A DNA stretch of 64,000 bases, taken from Bacteroidota bacterium. GTDB taxonomy: Bacteria > Bacteroidota > Ignavibacteria > OLB7. Below the pieces are notes generated by a model that saw only the letters and a program-made list of their open reading frames with translations, ran no database searches and had not been told where the DNA came from. Shown here one piece after another: positions 52,886-61,185 of the stretch. The stretch is from contig JAFDZV010000018.1 of assembly GCA_018266795.1 (NCBI GenBank), forward strand, positions 122,703 through 186,702, read 5' to 3'. Position 1 is the first letter of the stretch; the number at the start of each line of letters is the position of its first letter. The translations under genes and the position numbers were made by a program.

Positions 52886-54952
52886 CTATTCCTCGGCCAC
52901 AACCCATCGTTCCGCGATATCATCCGGAAGCCCTTCGATGAAACGCGACGGCTTCGAGAGCACGCTACCGGTCTCTCGGTCGAAGATGTTCGTGGGATAG
53001 GTGATGACCAGCCGATCCTTGGCCCTGGTGGTTGCCACGTACATCAAGCGGCGCTCTTCCTCCATTTCATCAAGGCTGCGAGCGGCATGAAACGATGGGA
53101 AGCGTCCGTCGAGTGCCCAGATAACGAAGACCGAATTGTACTCCAGCCCCTTCGCGGAGTGGATCGTCGATAGCACCAGCTTCTCATCCTCGGTGCCGGC
53201 CTCCATGCCGATAACCGATTCGGTGGGGGGCTCCAGCGCCATGTCGGCGAGGAACGATCCGAGCGATCGGTAGCGTGCGGCGATCTCGGCAAACATCTCC
53301 ACATCCTTCAACCGCTTCGTGTAGTCGTCGTATTTGCCCCGCATGATGGGACGATAGTACTCCACCAGGCGCTCGACGATCTCCGGAACCGACATCCGCT
53401 CGCCCGTCAGCGAGCTCAGCATCGCGAACAGATCGCCGGCTGCGCTGTTGCCGAGCTTGCGGGCGGACTCCTCGCTGCCCGGACCCAGACGAAGCTGATC
53501 GTTGGTGATCTCCTCCACGAGCCGCTGAGCTGTGCGCGGACCTACGCCCGGCAGCAGCAGCAGGATGCGGTTCCAGCTTACCACGTCGCGAGGGTTGTTG
53601 AGAACGCGGAGATAGGAGATCAGATCCTTCACATGAGCGGTTTCGATGAACTTGAACCCGCCCATCTTGACGTACGGAATGTTCGCCTTGTTCAACTCGA
53701 TCTCCAGATCGAAAGAGAGATAGCTGGACCGGAACAGTACGGCGATGTCGGAGAGTTCCACCCCTTCCTCGCGCAGTTCCAGAATTCGCTGCACCACGAA
53801 CTGCGATTGAAGTTGTTCGTCCCCTGCCGAGATGATCACCGGCATCTCTCCGCTTGTGCGTCGAGTGAAGAGATTCTTCTCGTACTTCTCGGTTGCGTGC
53901 CGCAGTATCTCGTTGGTCAGATTCAGAATCGGCTGTGTTGAGCGATAGTTTTCCTCAAGCGTGATGATCATGGTGCCCGCGAAGGTCTTCGGGAAGTCCA
54001 TGATGTTCCTGAAGTTCGCGCCGCGGAAACTGTAGATCGATTGCGAATCATCCCCCACAACCATCACGTTCCGATGGCGCTCGCCGAGCTGCCGAACGAT
54101 CTCGTGCTGCAGGCGGTTGGTGTCCTGATATTCATCCACCATGATGTAGCGATGCAACCCGGCCAGGCGCTCCCGCACGTCGTTGTTGCGTTCCAGCAGC
54201 AGCGACATGTTGATCAGCAGGTCGTCGTAGTCCATCAGGCTGTGCTCGCGCTTGTACTGCTGGTACGATCGCGCAAGCTTCTCGATGTCATCGATCTGCC
54301 GCCGGTATTGCGGATAGTCCTCTTCGATGATCGTAGAAAGAGGCGTAAGGCGGTTTACCGAGGCGGAGATCATTGCAGCGAGCGACTGCTTGCGCGGAAA
54401 GCGGAGTCCCCGTGCATCCAGCCCGAGGCGCGCTCTCAGCAGGTTGATCACATCCTCGCAATCTCCCTGATCCAGGATCGTGAAGCCCGGTGCGTAGCCA
54501 GCGGCTTCCGCGTGTCGCCGGAGCGTGAGGTTCGCGAATGAATGAAACGTGCCCCCCTGGACGTGTTCTGCCTTGGGGCCGACCAACTCGGCTGCGCGGC
54601 GGAGCATCTGTTGTGCGGCCTTCCGAGTGAAAGTCAAGAGCAGAATGCTCTCCGGTGCAATGCCGGACTCGATCATCCGCGCAACGCGATAGACGAGTGT
54701 TCGCGTCTTGCCGGTGCCTGCGCCGGCAACCACCAATACCGGGCCATCGATCTGTTCGGCCACGGCGAGCTGTGCGGCGTTCAGTTCGTCAGCATAGCGA
54801 ATGCGGAATCGGGTCTCGAGTGCGGAGTCGTCGCGGCGCTTCAACACGAACGTCCTGCGCCCCGTGCTGCGCTCGGGTGAGGCCGATCCGGCGGATGACT
54901 CGTCCGCATCGGTTCCGTTGGACATCGGCTCGTCCGGTTGAATCTGATTCAT
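52886..54952 (-). CDS. UvrD/Rep-family superfamily 1 DNA helicase
   Basis: 688 residues. After a ~45-residue polar tail come the helicase motifs in order: V-V-A-G-A-G-T-G-K-T (I), L-L-L-T-F-T-R-K-A-A (Ia), M-V-D-E-Y-Q-D-T-N (II), V-V-G-D-D-S-Q-S-I-Y-S-F-R-G-A (III), L-E-E-N-Y-R-S-T (IV), L-S-T-I-H-S-A-K-G-L-E-Y (V) and M-Y-V-A-T-T-R-A-K-D-R-L (VI). This places it in UvrD/PcrA/Rep, a 3'-5' ATP-driven translocase in repair and replication restart. It is slightly shorter than UvrD and lacks a long C-terminal RNA-polymerase-binding tail. Whether it is the main UvrD or a second Rep-like copy cannot be decided here. Confidence 0.9.
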   Translation of the reverse strand: MNQIQPDEPMSNGTDADESSAGSASPERSTGRRTFVLKRRDDSALETRFRIRYADELNAAQLAVAEQIDGPVLVVAGAGTGKTRTLVYRVARMIESGIAPESILLLTFTRKAAQQMLRRAAELVGPKAEHVQGGTFHSFANLTLRRHAEAAGYAPGFTILDQGDCEDVINLLRARLGLDARGLRFPRKQSLAAMISASVNRLTPLSTIIEEDYPQYRRQIDDIEKLARSYQQYKREHSLMDYDDLLINMSLLLERNNDVRERLAGLHRYIMVDEYQDTNRLQHEIVRQLGERHRNVMVVGDDSQSIYSFRGANFRNIMDFPKTFAGTMIITLEENYRSTQPILNLTNEILRHATEKYEKNLFTRRTSGEMPVIISAGDEQLQSQFVVQRILELREEGVELSDIAVLFRSSYLSFDLEIELNKANIPYVKMGGFKFIETAHVKDLISYLRVLNNPRDVVSWNRILLLLPGVGPRTAQRLVEEITNDQLRLGPGSEESARKLGNSAAGDLFAMLSSLTGERMSVPEIVERLVEYYRPIMRGKYDDYTKRLKDVEMFAEIAARYRSLGSFLADMALEPPTESVIGMEAGTEDEKLVLSTIHSAKGLEYNSVFVIWALDGRFPSFHAARSLDEMEEERRLMYVATTRAKDRLVITYPTNIFDRETGSVLSKPSRFIEGLPDDIAERWVVAEE

Positions 54953-55002
54953 GCGGCGAGTATACGAAAGGTAGGTGGCATTGCCTTGCCGATCCTCCGG
55001 CT

Positions 55003-55917
55003 TCAGTGCGCTCCGGCTGCGTCCTTCCGGGCCGGATGGCTCCGAACAAGAGTTGCCTGCATGGGAATGTAGAACTCTCCATCCTCGGCGTGACTGATCG
55101 CCCAGTGAAGCTCACCGTTGTGCAGCGACATCGTTGCCTCACCGCCGATCGGTTCGCCCGCCTTGTTGAGTCCGTATGTGCTGGTGAAGTGAACGTGTGC
55201 GGTCGTGCCGGTTGCCGTTCCCACGATCGTCGGCAGATCGGAGGAATCGCCACTGGTATCGTACGCCTGTGCGCAGTCCACCCGCGTGGCGTTGTGTGTC
55301 ACCGAACAGTGATATCCGATAATGGAGTCACCATGCTGCGTAAGTGAGAGATCGAAACTCTCTTCGTGCGAAAGCCCCGGTGATTCCCACTCGCCCGCGA
55401 ACGATCCGTCTGCAGGGCTGGCTGCGGCAGGTGCTCCGATCGCGATCGTGAACGGCAGCGTTCTTGCCCCGTCCGGTGACTGCCACGTGCCGGAGAAGTC
55501 GCCGTTGCTCTCGAACCTGCCGGTGAATGCCCCGGTTACCGTTCCTGAACGGGAGTCCATCTCCTCGATGCGCGCGGTGCCGTCGGAAGCATAACTACCG
55601 TGCAGCGCGAGCACGGCTCCGGCCGGAGCCTTCTCGTAGTGAAGCGTTCCGGTCACGCCCCCGTTCTCACGGCAGATCGATGCCCGGATGAGGATGTGGT
55701 TGTCGATGGCCCCAACGTACTGCTTCAGGCAGCCGCGCAGCGGACCGGCGGACCGCTGCGAAGGAGTGTTGGCAGCATGGGTGCCCTGTGCCGCCTGTCC
55801 CGGGCCGGGATCGCGTTGCGAGTTGCCGCACGCGCTTACCAGAATGGCGGCAAGCGTTGCTGCAGCGATTGCCGCCGTCCGTTCGATCCGGTTCGTCCTG
55901 CGGGCAGGTAGCTTCAT
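55003..55917 (-). CDS. Lipoprotein of unknown function, beta-strand rich
   Basis: 304 residues from M-K-L-P-A-R-R (55917). The signal ends I-L-V-S-A-C with a good lipobox. Residues ~60-160 and ~175-290 contain repeated strand-turn units of the form G-[ST]-[YF]-x-x-D-G-x, T-G-A-F-T-G-R-F, F-S-G-T-W-Q-S and F-A-G-E-W-E-S, with S-L-H-N-G-E-L-H-W-A at the end. This is a lipocalin- or beta-barrel-like layout, possibly two small barrels. I do not recognise a named family. It lies downstream of the TPP-II-like peptidase on the same strand, 75 bases away beyond a hairpin, so it may be transcribed separately. Confidence 0.6.
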   Translation of the reverse strand: MKLPARRTNRIERTAAIAAATLAAILVSACGNSQRDPGPGQAAQGTHAANTPSQRSAGPLRGCLKQYVGAIDNHILIRASICRENGGVTGTLHYEKAPAGAVLALHGSYASDGTARIEEMDSRSGTVTGAFTGRFESNGDFSGTWQSPDGARTLPFTIAIGAPAAASPADGSFAGEWESPGLSHEESFDLSLTQHGDSIIGYHCSVTHNATRVDCAQAYDTSGDSSDLPTIVGTATGTTAHVHFTSTYGLNKAGEPIGGEATMSLHNGELHWAISHAEDGEFYIPMQATLVRSHPARKDAAGAH

Positions 55918-55941
55918 GACGGCGACTCCGGGCATTCATGG

Positions 55942-55969
55942 CGCAGACCGTTGCTTGGCTGCGTCTGCG
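55942..55969 (-). terminator. Hairpin after the TPP-II-like peptidase
   Basis: CGCAGAC (55942-55948) pairs with GTCTGCG (55963-55969), 24 bases past the stop on the minus strand. The T tract is weak. Confidence 0.45.
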
Positions 55970-55992
55970 ATGAGATGGTGCGCTCCGCGGCG

Positions 55993-58962
55993 TTATGGGA
56001 GCGTGAATGTAAACTCGAATGGAATGGTCTGATCGCTTCCTCGCGGCTTGAATCCCACCTCACCGATCTGATGATAACCGGGGGGAGTCTGGATCGTCGA
56101 GGAAAGCCGTGTCGTCACCGACTTTGGAATCGAGGGAAAGATTTCCGAACTCATCATTCCGCCAATGGAATGCGGATCGCTCGGGCGCATGTGGTTCTCC
56201 GTTACCTCGATCGGGATCGGACCGAAATGCTCATAGTGGGCAGCGGCGAAGTTCACCTGAAGCCAGAGCTTCGTGCTGTCGGACTCGTGGTTGAAATTGG
56301 GAAGAAAGAGCCACGTGCTCGGGGTGTTGAGCGGCTCCTGCGCCTGCACGTTCCCATCCGCATCCACGATCTGAACAAGGATGTCCGTTGCGCGCATGTA
56401 ATCCTCGTCCGCGAAACGCGGCTGTATCCAGAGTGCACCATCTCCCTTGCGCATCACCAATGGAATGGATGCGAAGTCGCTGTGCAGCGTGTCGAGGAAC
56501 GTTCGTCCGAACCCCTTGATCGTGTAGTTGAAGTCACCGCGAACCGGAGCGGTGCCGTTGTTCTCCACCTCGACATGCAGAGAAGGAGTGCCTGTAGAGT
56601 GCTCCACAGTTGGCGTGACGGACATCATCAACGCGCTGGCCGAGAGTGTGAACTCCGACTCGCCGCCGGCGCCCTCGAACGCTTCGGCCTGCACCACGAC
56701 CTCGATTACACCATCGCCGAGCGCGCTCATCGGGATCGTGTTGGAGGCTTCGCTTCGTTCCGTCCCATGGGCGTGCGGCAGGTAGTTGGCGGTAACACCC
56801 TTGCGATCGGCGATCTTGCCGGAAACGTTGGAACGCGATCCCTTCGGTACGCTCAACGTGAACGTGATCGCGGCCGCACCTACCGGCGGAGCGAAGTAGA
56901 ACCGGCGTGTTACGCCTGCCGCCAGCTTCTGCTGCTGCGTCGTCACTGTATAGTCCTTCTCCGGCGAGAACGTATACGGTACGATCACCGTGTTGATCAG
57001 TTCGAACTCGTGCTCCTGATCCGATGCCGGACCATGTCCGCTTGCGCGGCGCGCAATGATGCGGCCGGAGTACAGGCCGGGCTCACGCATCCTGTCACGA
57101 TCGTACATCACATCCACCGTTGCAACATCGCGGCCGCGAATGTACACCGTGTTCTGAATCGGGCGCAGCCAGGGGGCTGTGGCCTGCAGCGAGTAGGCGC
57201 GGAAGAACTCGTCGTCAGAGGACTCCTTGATGCGGGGAACGTAGCGCGAGATCGTGAAGCTCTGCCGCCAGTCTGCATCGGGCACATAGGCGCTTCGCCA
57301 GAAGGCTGTTGGGCCGTGGCCATCAGGGTAGTTCGGTGAAAACGTCGTTATCGTATAGAGCTGAAGGTCATCCGAGAAGCCGCTCTTGTGATAGCTGCGC
57401 AGCAGATCGTAGGCGCGGCGCACATTCAGCATGCCGCCTCCCTGCTCGATCAGAGGATAGTCCTGGAGGATGGTGGCGGAGTTGCGGAGCGCGCGTCGCA
57501 TCAACTCCTGCGTGGGCATCCACGTGGAATCCTCCTGCTTCATGGCGCTCAGCAACAGCGCTACGACGCCGGCGGTGTAGGGGCTGGCCATTGATGTCCC
57601 GCTCTCCCGCGATTGAAACGCATAGCGAGGGATGGTGCTCACCGCCGTGCCCGGTGCAATCACGTCCGGCTTGTCCACCTCGCCGCCGCGCGAGGAAAAA
57701 TCCCATATGATGTCGCGATCCAGCGCGGCGTTGTAGCCGTCGCGTCCGATTCCCTGCGGCAGTGCGGCGCCCACGGTGATCATGCGCGGCGACGATGCCG
57801 GAATGCCGACGCTGGAAAGTCCCGGCCCCTCGTTGCCTGCGGAGGTTACCACGTAGAGGTTGGGATGATTCGGGATCAGCGTGTCCAGGAATCGTTCGAT
57901 ATCGGCGCGTCCCTCCAATGCCGCTCCGATGCCGAAGCTCATGTTCACGACAACCGGACGATGGTACTCGGCGAGCGAGTCCGAAACGCGAGCCGCGTAC
58001 TCGTACGCGCGGCGCATGCTTCCGGTCACCGTATTGTCCTTTGCCGTGTCGCCGGAGAACTTGCATGATATCAACTGTGCGCCCGGAGCGATGCCGTTGA
58101 AGCCCTGTTCCCGATTGATGCCGAAGCCCGCGGCGATGCCGGCAACGTGCGTTCCATGCCCGCCCATGTCGTAGTGAAAGGCAACCGTGTGGCTACCCGG
58201 ATCGATCGCAGCGGCGAACGTAAGCGGCGACTTGCCGCCGGACTGCTGCTTCAGCTGCAACGTTTCGTAGTGCTCGCGATAGCTTGCTATTCCGTGCTCT
58301 CCGGCCATGCTCGAGTCACCATCGGTATCGAGCGCAACGCGCCACGTATCGTCCGCACGATACAGCACTGCTGCGATGTTCGAATTGGCATCGCCATCGC
58401 CGTCGAAATCACGGACCGAGCTGTTCCGATAGTTGGACTCGTTGATCGCGCCGATATACACTTCATCGTTCGATGTTGGAGGGGGATTGAGCGAGGAAAT
58501 TCCGCGGATCCGAATGCCCGCGCCGGCGGCGGTATAGCCGGATGCGCCGCTGCCCGATGCTTTCCTGAACTGCACCACATTCGAGCGCGAGAAATCGATG
58601 GCATCGATTACCTTCTGTTCGCCGGTGGAGGTTTTCTGCAGCCCGGGGATCGACATATCGACTCCCGTATCGAATATCAGCACCACGACACCGCGTCCGT
58701 CGTAGGTGGGATGATCCAGGAGGAATGTATCCACACCGGCTGCCGACGGCGACATGAAGTTCCATGGCGGCAGATACGCTCCATGAATAGAACGGGATGT
58801 GTCGCCGGGGCGTGCGTCTACGGCACGATCACCTGCCCCTGCGGGGGAGCCTGCTGCCTGCGTTGGCGGTTGGGTGCGTTGTACGGCGTCGCTCGAGTTG
58901 CGGCTGCACGCGGCCATCATCAGCGGCATGGCGGCGAGGAGAAGAAGGGAATAACGATGCAC
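55993..58962 (-). CDS. Tripeptidyl-peptidase-II-like subtilisin (S8) lipoprotein
   Basis: 989 residues using GTG at 58962, which opens a short lipoprotein signal ending L-M-M-A-A-C (Cys19); no ATG gives a better signal, and the ORF farther upstream is not coding-like. Catalytic triad: Asp98 (F-D-T-G-V-D), His269 (G-G-H-G-T-H-V-A-G), Ser457 (G-T-S-M-A-S-P), with oxyanion Asn377 (S-A-G-N-E). About 170 residues separate Asp and His. They include W-R-V-A-L-D-T-D-G-D and acidic D-F-D-G-D-G-D, the hallmark insertion of tripeptidyl peptidase II. Residues ~560-989 continue with TPPII-like beta domains. TPPII normally cuts tripeptides in the cytosol of eukaryotes; here a lipid-anchored periplasmic or surface role is suggested. 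A TATATTGC lies about 60 bases upstream. Confidence 0.75.
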   Translation of the reverse strand: MHRYSLLLLAAMPLMMAACSRNSSDAVQRTQPPTQAAGSPAGAGDRAVDARPGDTSRSIHGAYLPPWNFMSPSAAGVDTFLLDHPTYDGRGVVVLIFDTGVDMSIPGLQKTSTGEQKVIDAIDFSRSNVVQFRKASGSGASGYTAAGAGIRIRGISSLNPPPTSNDEVYIGAINESNYRNSSVRDFDGDGDANSNIAAVLYRADDTWRVALDTDGDSSMAGEHGIASYREHYETLQLKQQSGGKSPLTFAAAIDPGSHTVAFHYDMGGHGTHVAGIAAGFGINREQGFNGIAPGAQLISCKFSGDTAKDNTVTGSMRRAYEYAARVSDSLAEYHRPVVVNMSFGIGAALEGRADIERFLDTLIPNHPNLYVVTSAGNEGPGLSSVGIPASSPRMITVGAALPQGIGRDGYNAALDRDIIWDFSSRGGEVDKPDVIAPGTAVSTIPRYAFQSRESGTSMASPYTAGVVALLLSAMKQEDSTWMPTQELMRRALRNSATILQDYPLIEQGGGMLNVRRAYDLLRSYHKSGFSDDLQLYTITTFSPNYPDGHGPTAFWRSAYVPDADWRQSFTISRYVPRIKESSDDEFFRAYSLQATAPWLRPIQNTVYIRGRDVATVDVMYDRDRMREPGLYSGRIIARRASGHGPASDQEHEFELINTVIVPYTFSPEKDYTVTTQQQKLAAGVTRRFYFAPPVGAAAITFTLSVPKGSRSNVSGKIADRKGVTANYLPHAHGTERSEASNTIPMSALGDGVIEVVVQAEAFEGAGGESEFTLSASALMMSVTPTVEHSTGTPSLHVEVENNGTAPVRGDFNYTIKGFGRTFLDTLHSDFASIPLVMRKGDGALWIQPRFADEDYMRATDILVQIVDADGNVQAQEPLNTPSTWLFLPNFNHESDSTKLWLQVNFAAAHYEHFGPIPIEVTENHMRPSDPHSIGGMMSSEIFPSIPKSVTTRLSSTIQTPPGYHQIGEVGFKPRGSDQTIPFEFTFTLP

Positions 58963-59021
58963 GAGCTCGATGTCAAGTGAAACGAATGGATGCCGCGCGA
59001 GGGGCCTGCGCGGCAGGAGAC

Positions 59022-59057
59022 GCAATATAGTGCGATTGGCACTCTGACGCCGGCCAA
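59022..59057 (-). promoter_or_regulatory. Possible promoter for the TPP-II-like gene
   Basis: On the minus strand TATATTGC (59029-59022) lies about 60 bases before the GTG. A TTG 25 bases upstream of it (59057-59055) overlaps the terminator stem of the preceding gene; that spacing is long. Confidence 0.3.
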
Positions 59058-59069
59058 CAATGGCCGGCG
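59048..59069 (-). terminator. Hairpin terminator after the glycosidase gene
   Basis: CGCCGGCCA (59048-59056) pairs perfectly with TGGCCGGCG (59061-59069) across ACAA, five bases past the stop on the minus strand. Confidence 0.65.
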
Positions 59070-59074
59070 CACTG

Positions 59075-61126
59075 CTATGCCTGGAAATGAAGAAGGTGAT
59101 TGGCGCGAAGCGGCAGAGGAATGTGTACGGTGCCACGTTCGCATGTGATCGCGGAGCCGTCCAGTTCGGCGTGGGCAAGGCCGTCGACGTTCACTGTTAC
59201 GTAATGGCCTCCGAGACGGAGTATCTGGGTGATGCCGCTCATTGCCGGTGCTATGCGAAGCTGTCCGTCAACGATTTCAGCGCCAACCACATGCCTGGAC
59301 ATCAGTATCAGGAACTGCGCCCATCCCCAGACGATCACACCTACCGGCGGCAGCGGGGGCGTTGCGCGTTCTCCGTAGAACTCGAACCAGCTTCCTCCCG
59401 CGCCTGCCATGTCCAGCAGCCACTCGATGGAGCGTCGTGCCCGCGCGATGTTGCCGCTGGTGAGCTGTGCTGCCGCCATGAACGCCGTAGCAAACGGCCA
59501 TGGGCCGGGAGAGTCCGCCTCGGCTGCAACGTTGTAGCGGGCATATCCGCCAATCCCCGTCGGGTTCCAGAGTGCTTCCAGCGTCTCCAACGTATCCCAT
59601 GCAATCACGCTGGAGGGGGCCACCAGGCCGTACAGAATCGGCAGCGCCTCGACCACGTCCGGCTCCCACGGCACTTCTTCCTGCACAGCGGAGTCCGGGA
59701 CCGGTACGTAGGGCAGATAGTCCGGGCTGTGGTATGCATGGTCGGGCTTCAGCGTGCGCTGCACCGATCCATCAATCAGCCTGCGTCGGATCAGGCAGTC
59801 GTTGTCCACCAGCGCAAACGTTGGATCCGACACCAGGGCGGTGGCAATGCCGTCTGCCGCCGTCTGCCAGCGTGCGCGTTCTTCGGGGGTTCCGAACGTC
59901 TTCGCCATGTCCGCTGCACGGCGGAGTCCAACGGCGCAGAATGTCTGATGCCCGAGCTCGAATCCCTCCTGCACTCCCATCCATGGCGTGCGTTCCCATA
60001 GATCTCTGCGTCCTCGCAGCAGTCCGGATGAGTGTGTGAACTCCTCACGCAGCGGATACTCCGTGATGGCGGTGATACGTGGCCAGTGCGTTGCCAGCAG
60101 TTCGTGATCGCCGCTCCACTGCCAGTAGTGCCACAGTGCGTCCAGCACGGCACCGTTGCCGTTCAATTCCGCCATCTCCCCACCGCGGAACCGGCTTGCC
60201 TCCATGATCATTCCATCCGGATTCGAAAGGCGCTGCAGAATGTTGAGCAGCACGGCACGCGCCAGTTCGAATTCGCCGGAGACGGAGGCTGCCAGCGCCA
60301 CCATGGCGGCATCCATTCCCCATTCGAAATCATATTGCCAGATGGCGGCATCGAACTTTCCCAGTACCGAGACCGTGGCTTTGAGCGACGTGCGTGCAAT
60401 TCGATGCTGCCGCATCATCCGCGCTTCGAGCGTCGTGGATGCGTCATCGAATTGTGGTGGTTCCACGGCATCTGTCTGCGCAAACAGGTGCCCGTTCGGA
60501 TAGAGCGTGAACTCATGCGTGCCGACTGCCTCCATCGCATACACGAACGAGAGCCTGGATCCACGCGGCGTTGCCTGCGCTTTCACGGTGAGAAATCGTT
60601 CGAAGGGGCGGCCGGTCGGAATCGAATACAGATCGATGGATGCATAGCCGTTTGCGAAGAGCTGGCCGCCCGGCCTGGCGCCGAACTCGTCGAAGTAAAG
60701 CGGGTTGGCATAGAGCGCGGCTTCCACCTGAACGTCGCACGGTTCGTCGGCCACCAGGCCAACGTCGCGCAACAGTACGGATGAGGAGTTCGGTACAGCG
60801 AACTGTTCGCTTACCCGCACGGGGCCGGCCTGCCACTCCGCAACAACATCGTTGTTGCGCCCGGCGCTCCATTTCACCTGAAGGTTGTCGTGGCGAGCCT
60901 GATAACGTACGCCGTCGACAACCACGGTGAGCATGGTTCGCGCGAGTCCCATCTCCGGATGAAAGAGAAGGGAACCGTTCTTGCGCGACATCCGCTCCGG
61001 ATCGCAGAGGAGAATGCCGTAGGGCGACGCCGACGTGTCGCGGCTCCACTGAATGGCAACCATTATCCTTCCGTTTCCCAGGAAGAAATAGTCTGTTGAA
61101 GGAAGATATGGCTGTGCGTCTGACAT
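59075..61126 (-). CDS. Six-hairpin (alpha/alpha)6 glycosidase-like protein, cytoplasmic
   Basis: 683 residues with no signal peptide. N-terminal ~230 residues form a beta-sandwich (Y-F-F-L-G-N-G-R-I-M-V-A-I, F-L-T-V-K-A). Then comes a helical toroid: W-Q-Y-D-F-E-W-G-M-D-A-A-M-V, A-E-L-N-G-N-G-A-V-L-D-A-L-W-H-Y-W, L-W-E-R-T-P-W-M-G-V-Q-E-G-F-E-L-G-H-Q-T-F, and P-W-P-F-A-T-A-F-M-A. The fold is shared by glycogen debranching enzymes, GH15/GH63/GH65-type enzymes and related proteins, so it probably hydrolyses or phosphorolyses an alpha-glucoside. E in the W-x-x-D-F-E-W-G-M-D and W-M-G-V-Q-E-G-F blocks are candidate acids. It follows the symporter by 59 bases on the same strand, suggesting uptake and breakdown of a sugar. 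Confidence 0.7.
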   Translation of the reverse strand: MSDAQPYLPSTDYFFLGNGRIMVAIQWSRDTSASPYGILLCDPERMSRKNGSLLFHPEMGLARTMLTVVVDGVRYQARHDNLQVKWSAGRNNDVVAEWQAGPVRVSEQFAVPNSSSVLLRDVGLVADEPCDVQVEAALYANPLYFDEFGARPGGQLFANGYASIDLYSIPTGRPFERFLTVKAQATPRGSRLSFVYAMEAVGTHEFTLYPNGHLFAQTDAVEPPQFDDASTTLEARMMRQHRIARTSLKATVSVLGKFDAAIWQYDFEWGMDAAMVALAASVSGEFELARAVLLNILQRLSNPDGMIMEASRFRGGEMAELNGNGAVLDALWHYWQWSGDHELLATHWPRITAITEYPLREEFTHSSGLLRGRRDLWERTPWMGVQEGFELGHQTFCAVGLRRAADMAKTFGTPEERARWQTAADGIATALVSDPTFALVDNDCLIRRRLIDGSVQRTLKPDHAYHSPDYLPYVPVPDSAVQEEVPWEPDVVEALPILYGLVAPSSVIAWDTLETLEALWNPTGIGGYARYNVAAEADSPGPWPFATAFMAAAQLTSGNIARARRSIEWLLDMAGAGGSWFEFYGERATPPLPPVGVIVWGWAQFLILMSRHVVGAEIVDGQLRIAPAMSGITQILRLGGHYVTVNVDGLAHAELDGSAITCERGTVHIPLPLRANHLLHFQA

Positions 61127-61185
61127 GAGAGTGAACTACGCGAGCTTGAGGTCAACACCTGCCTGAAGTGAATGCCGCGTGCAGG

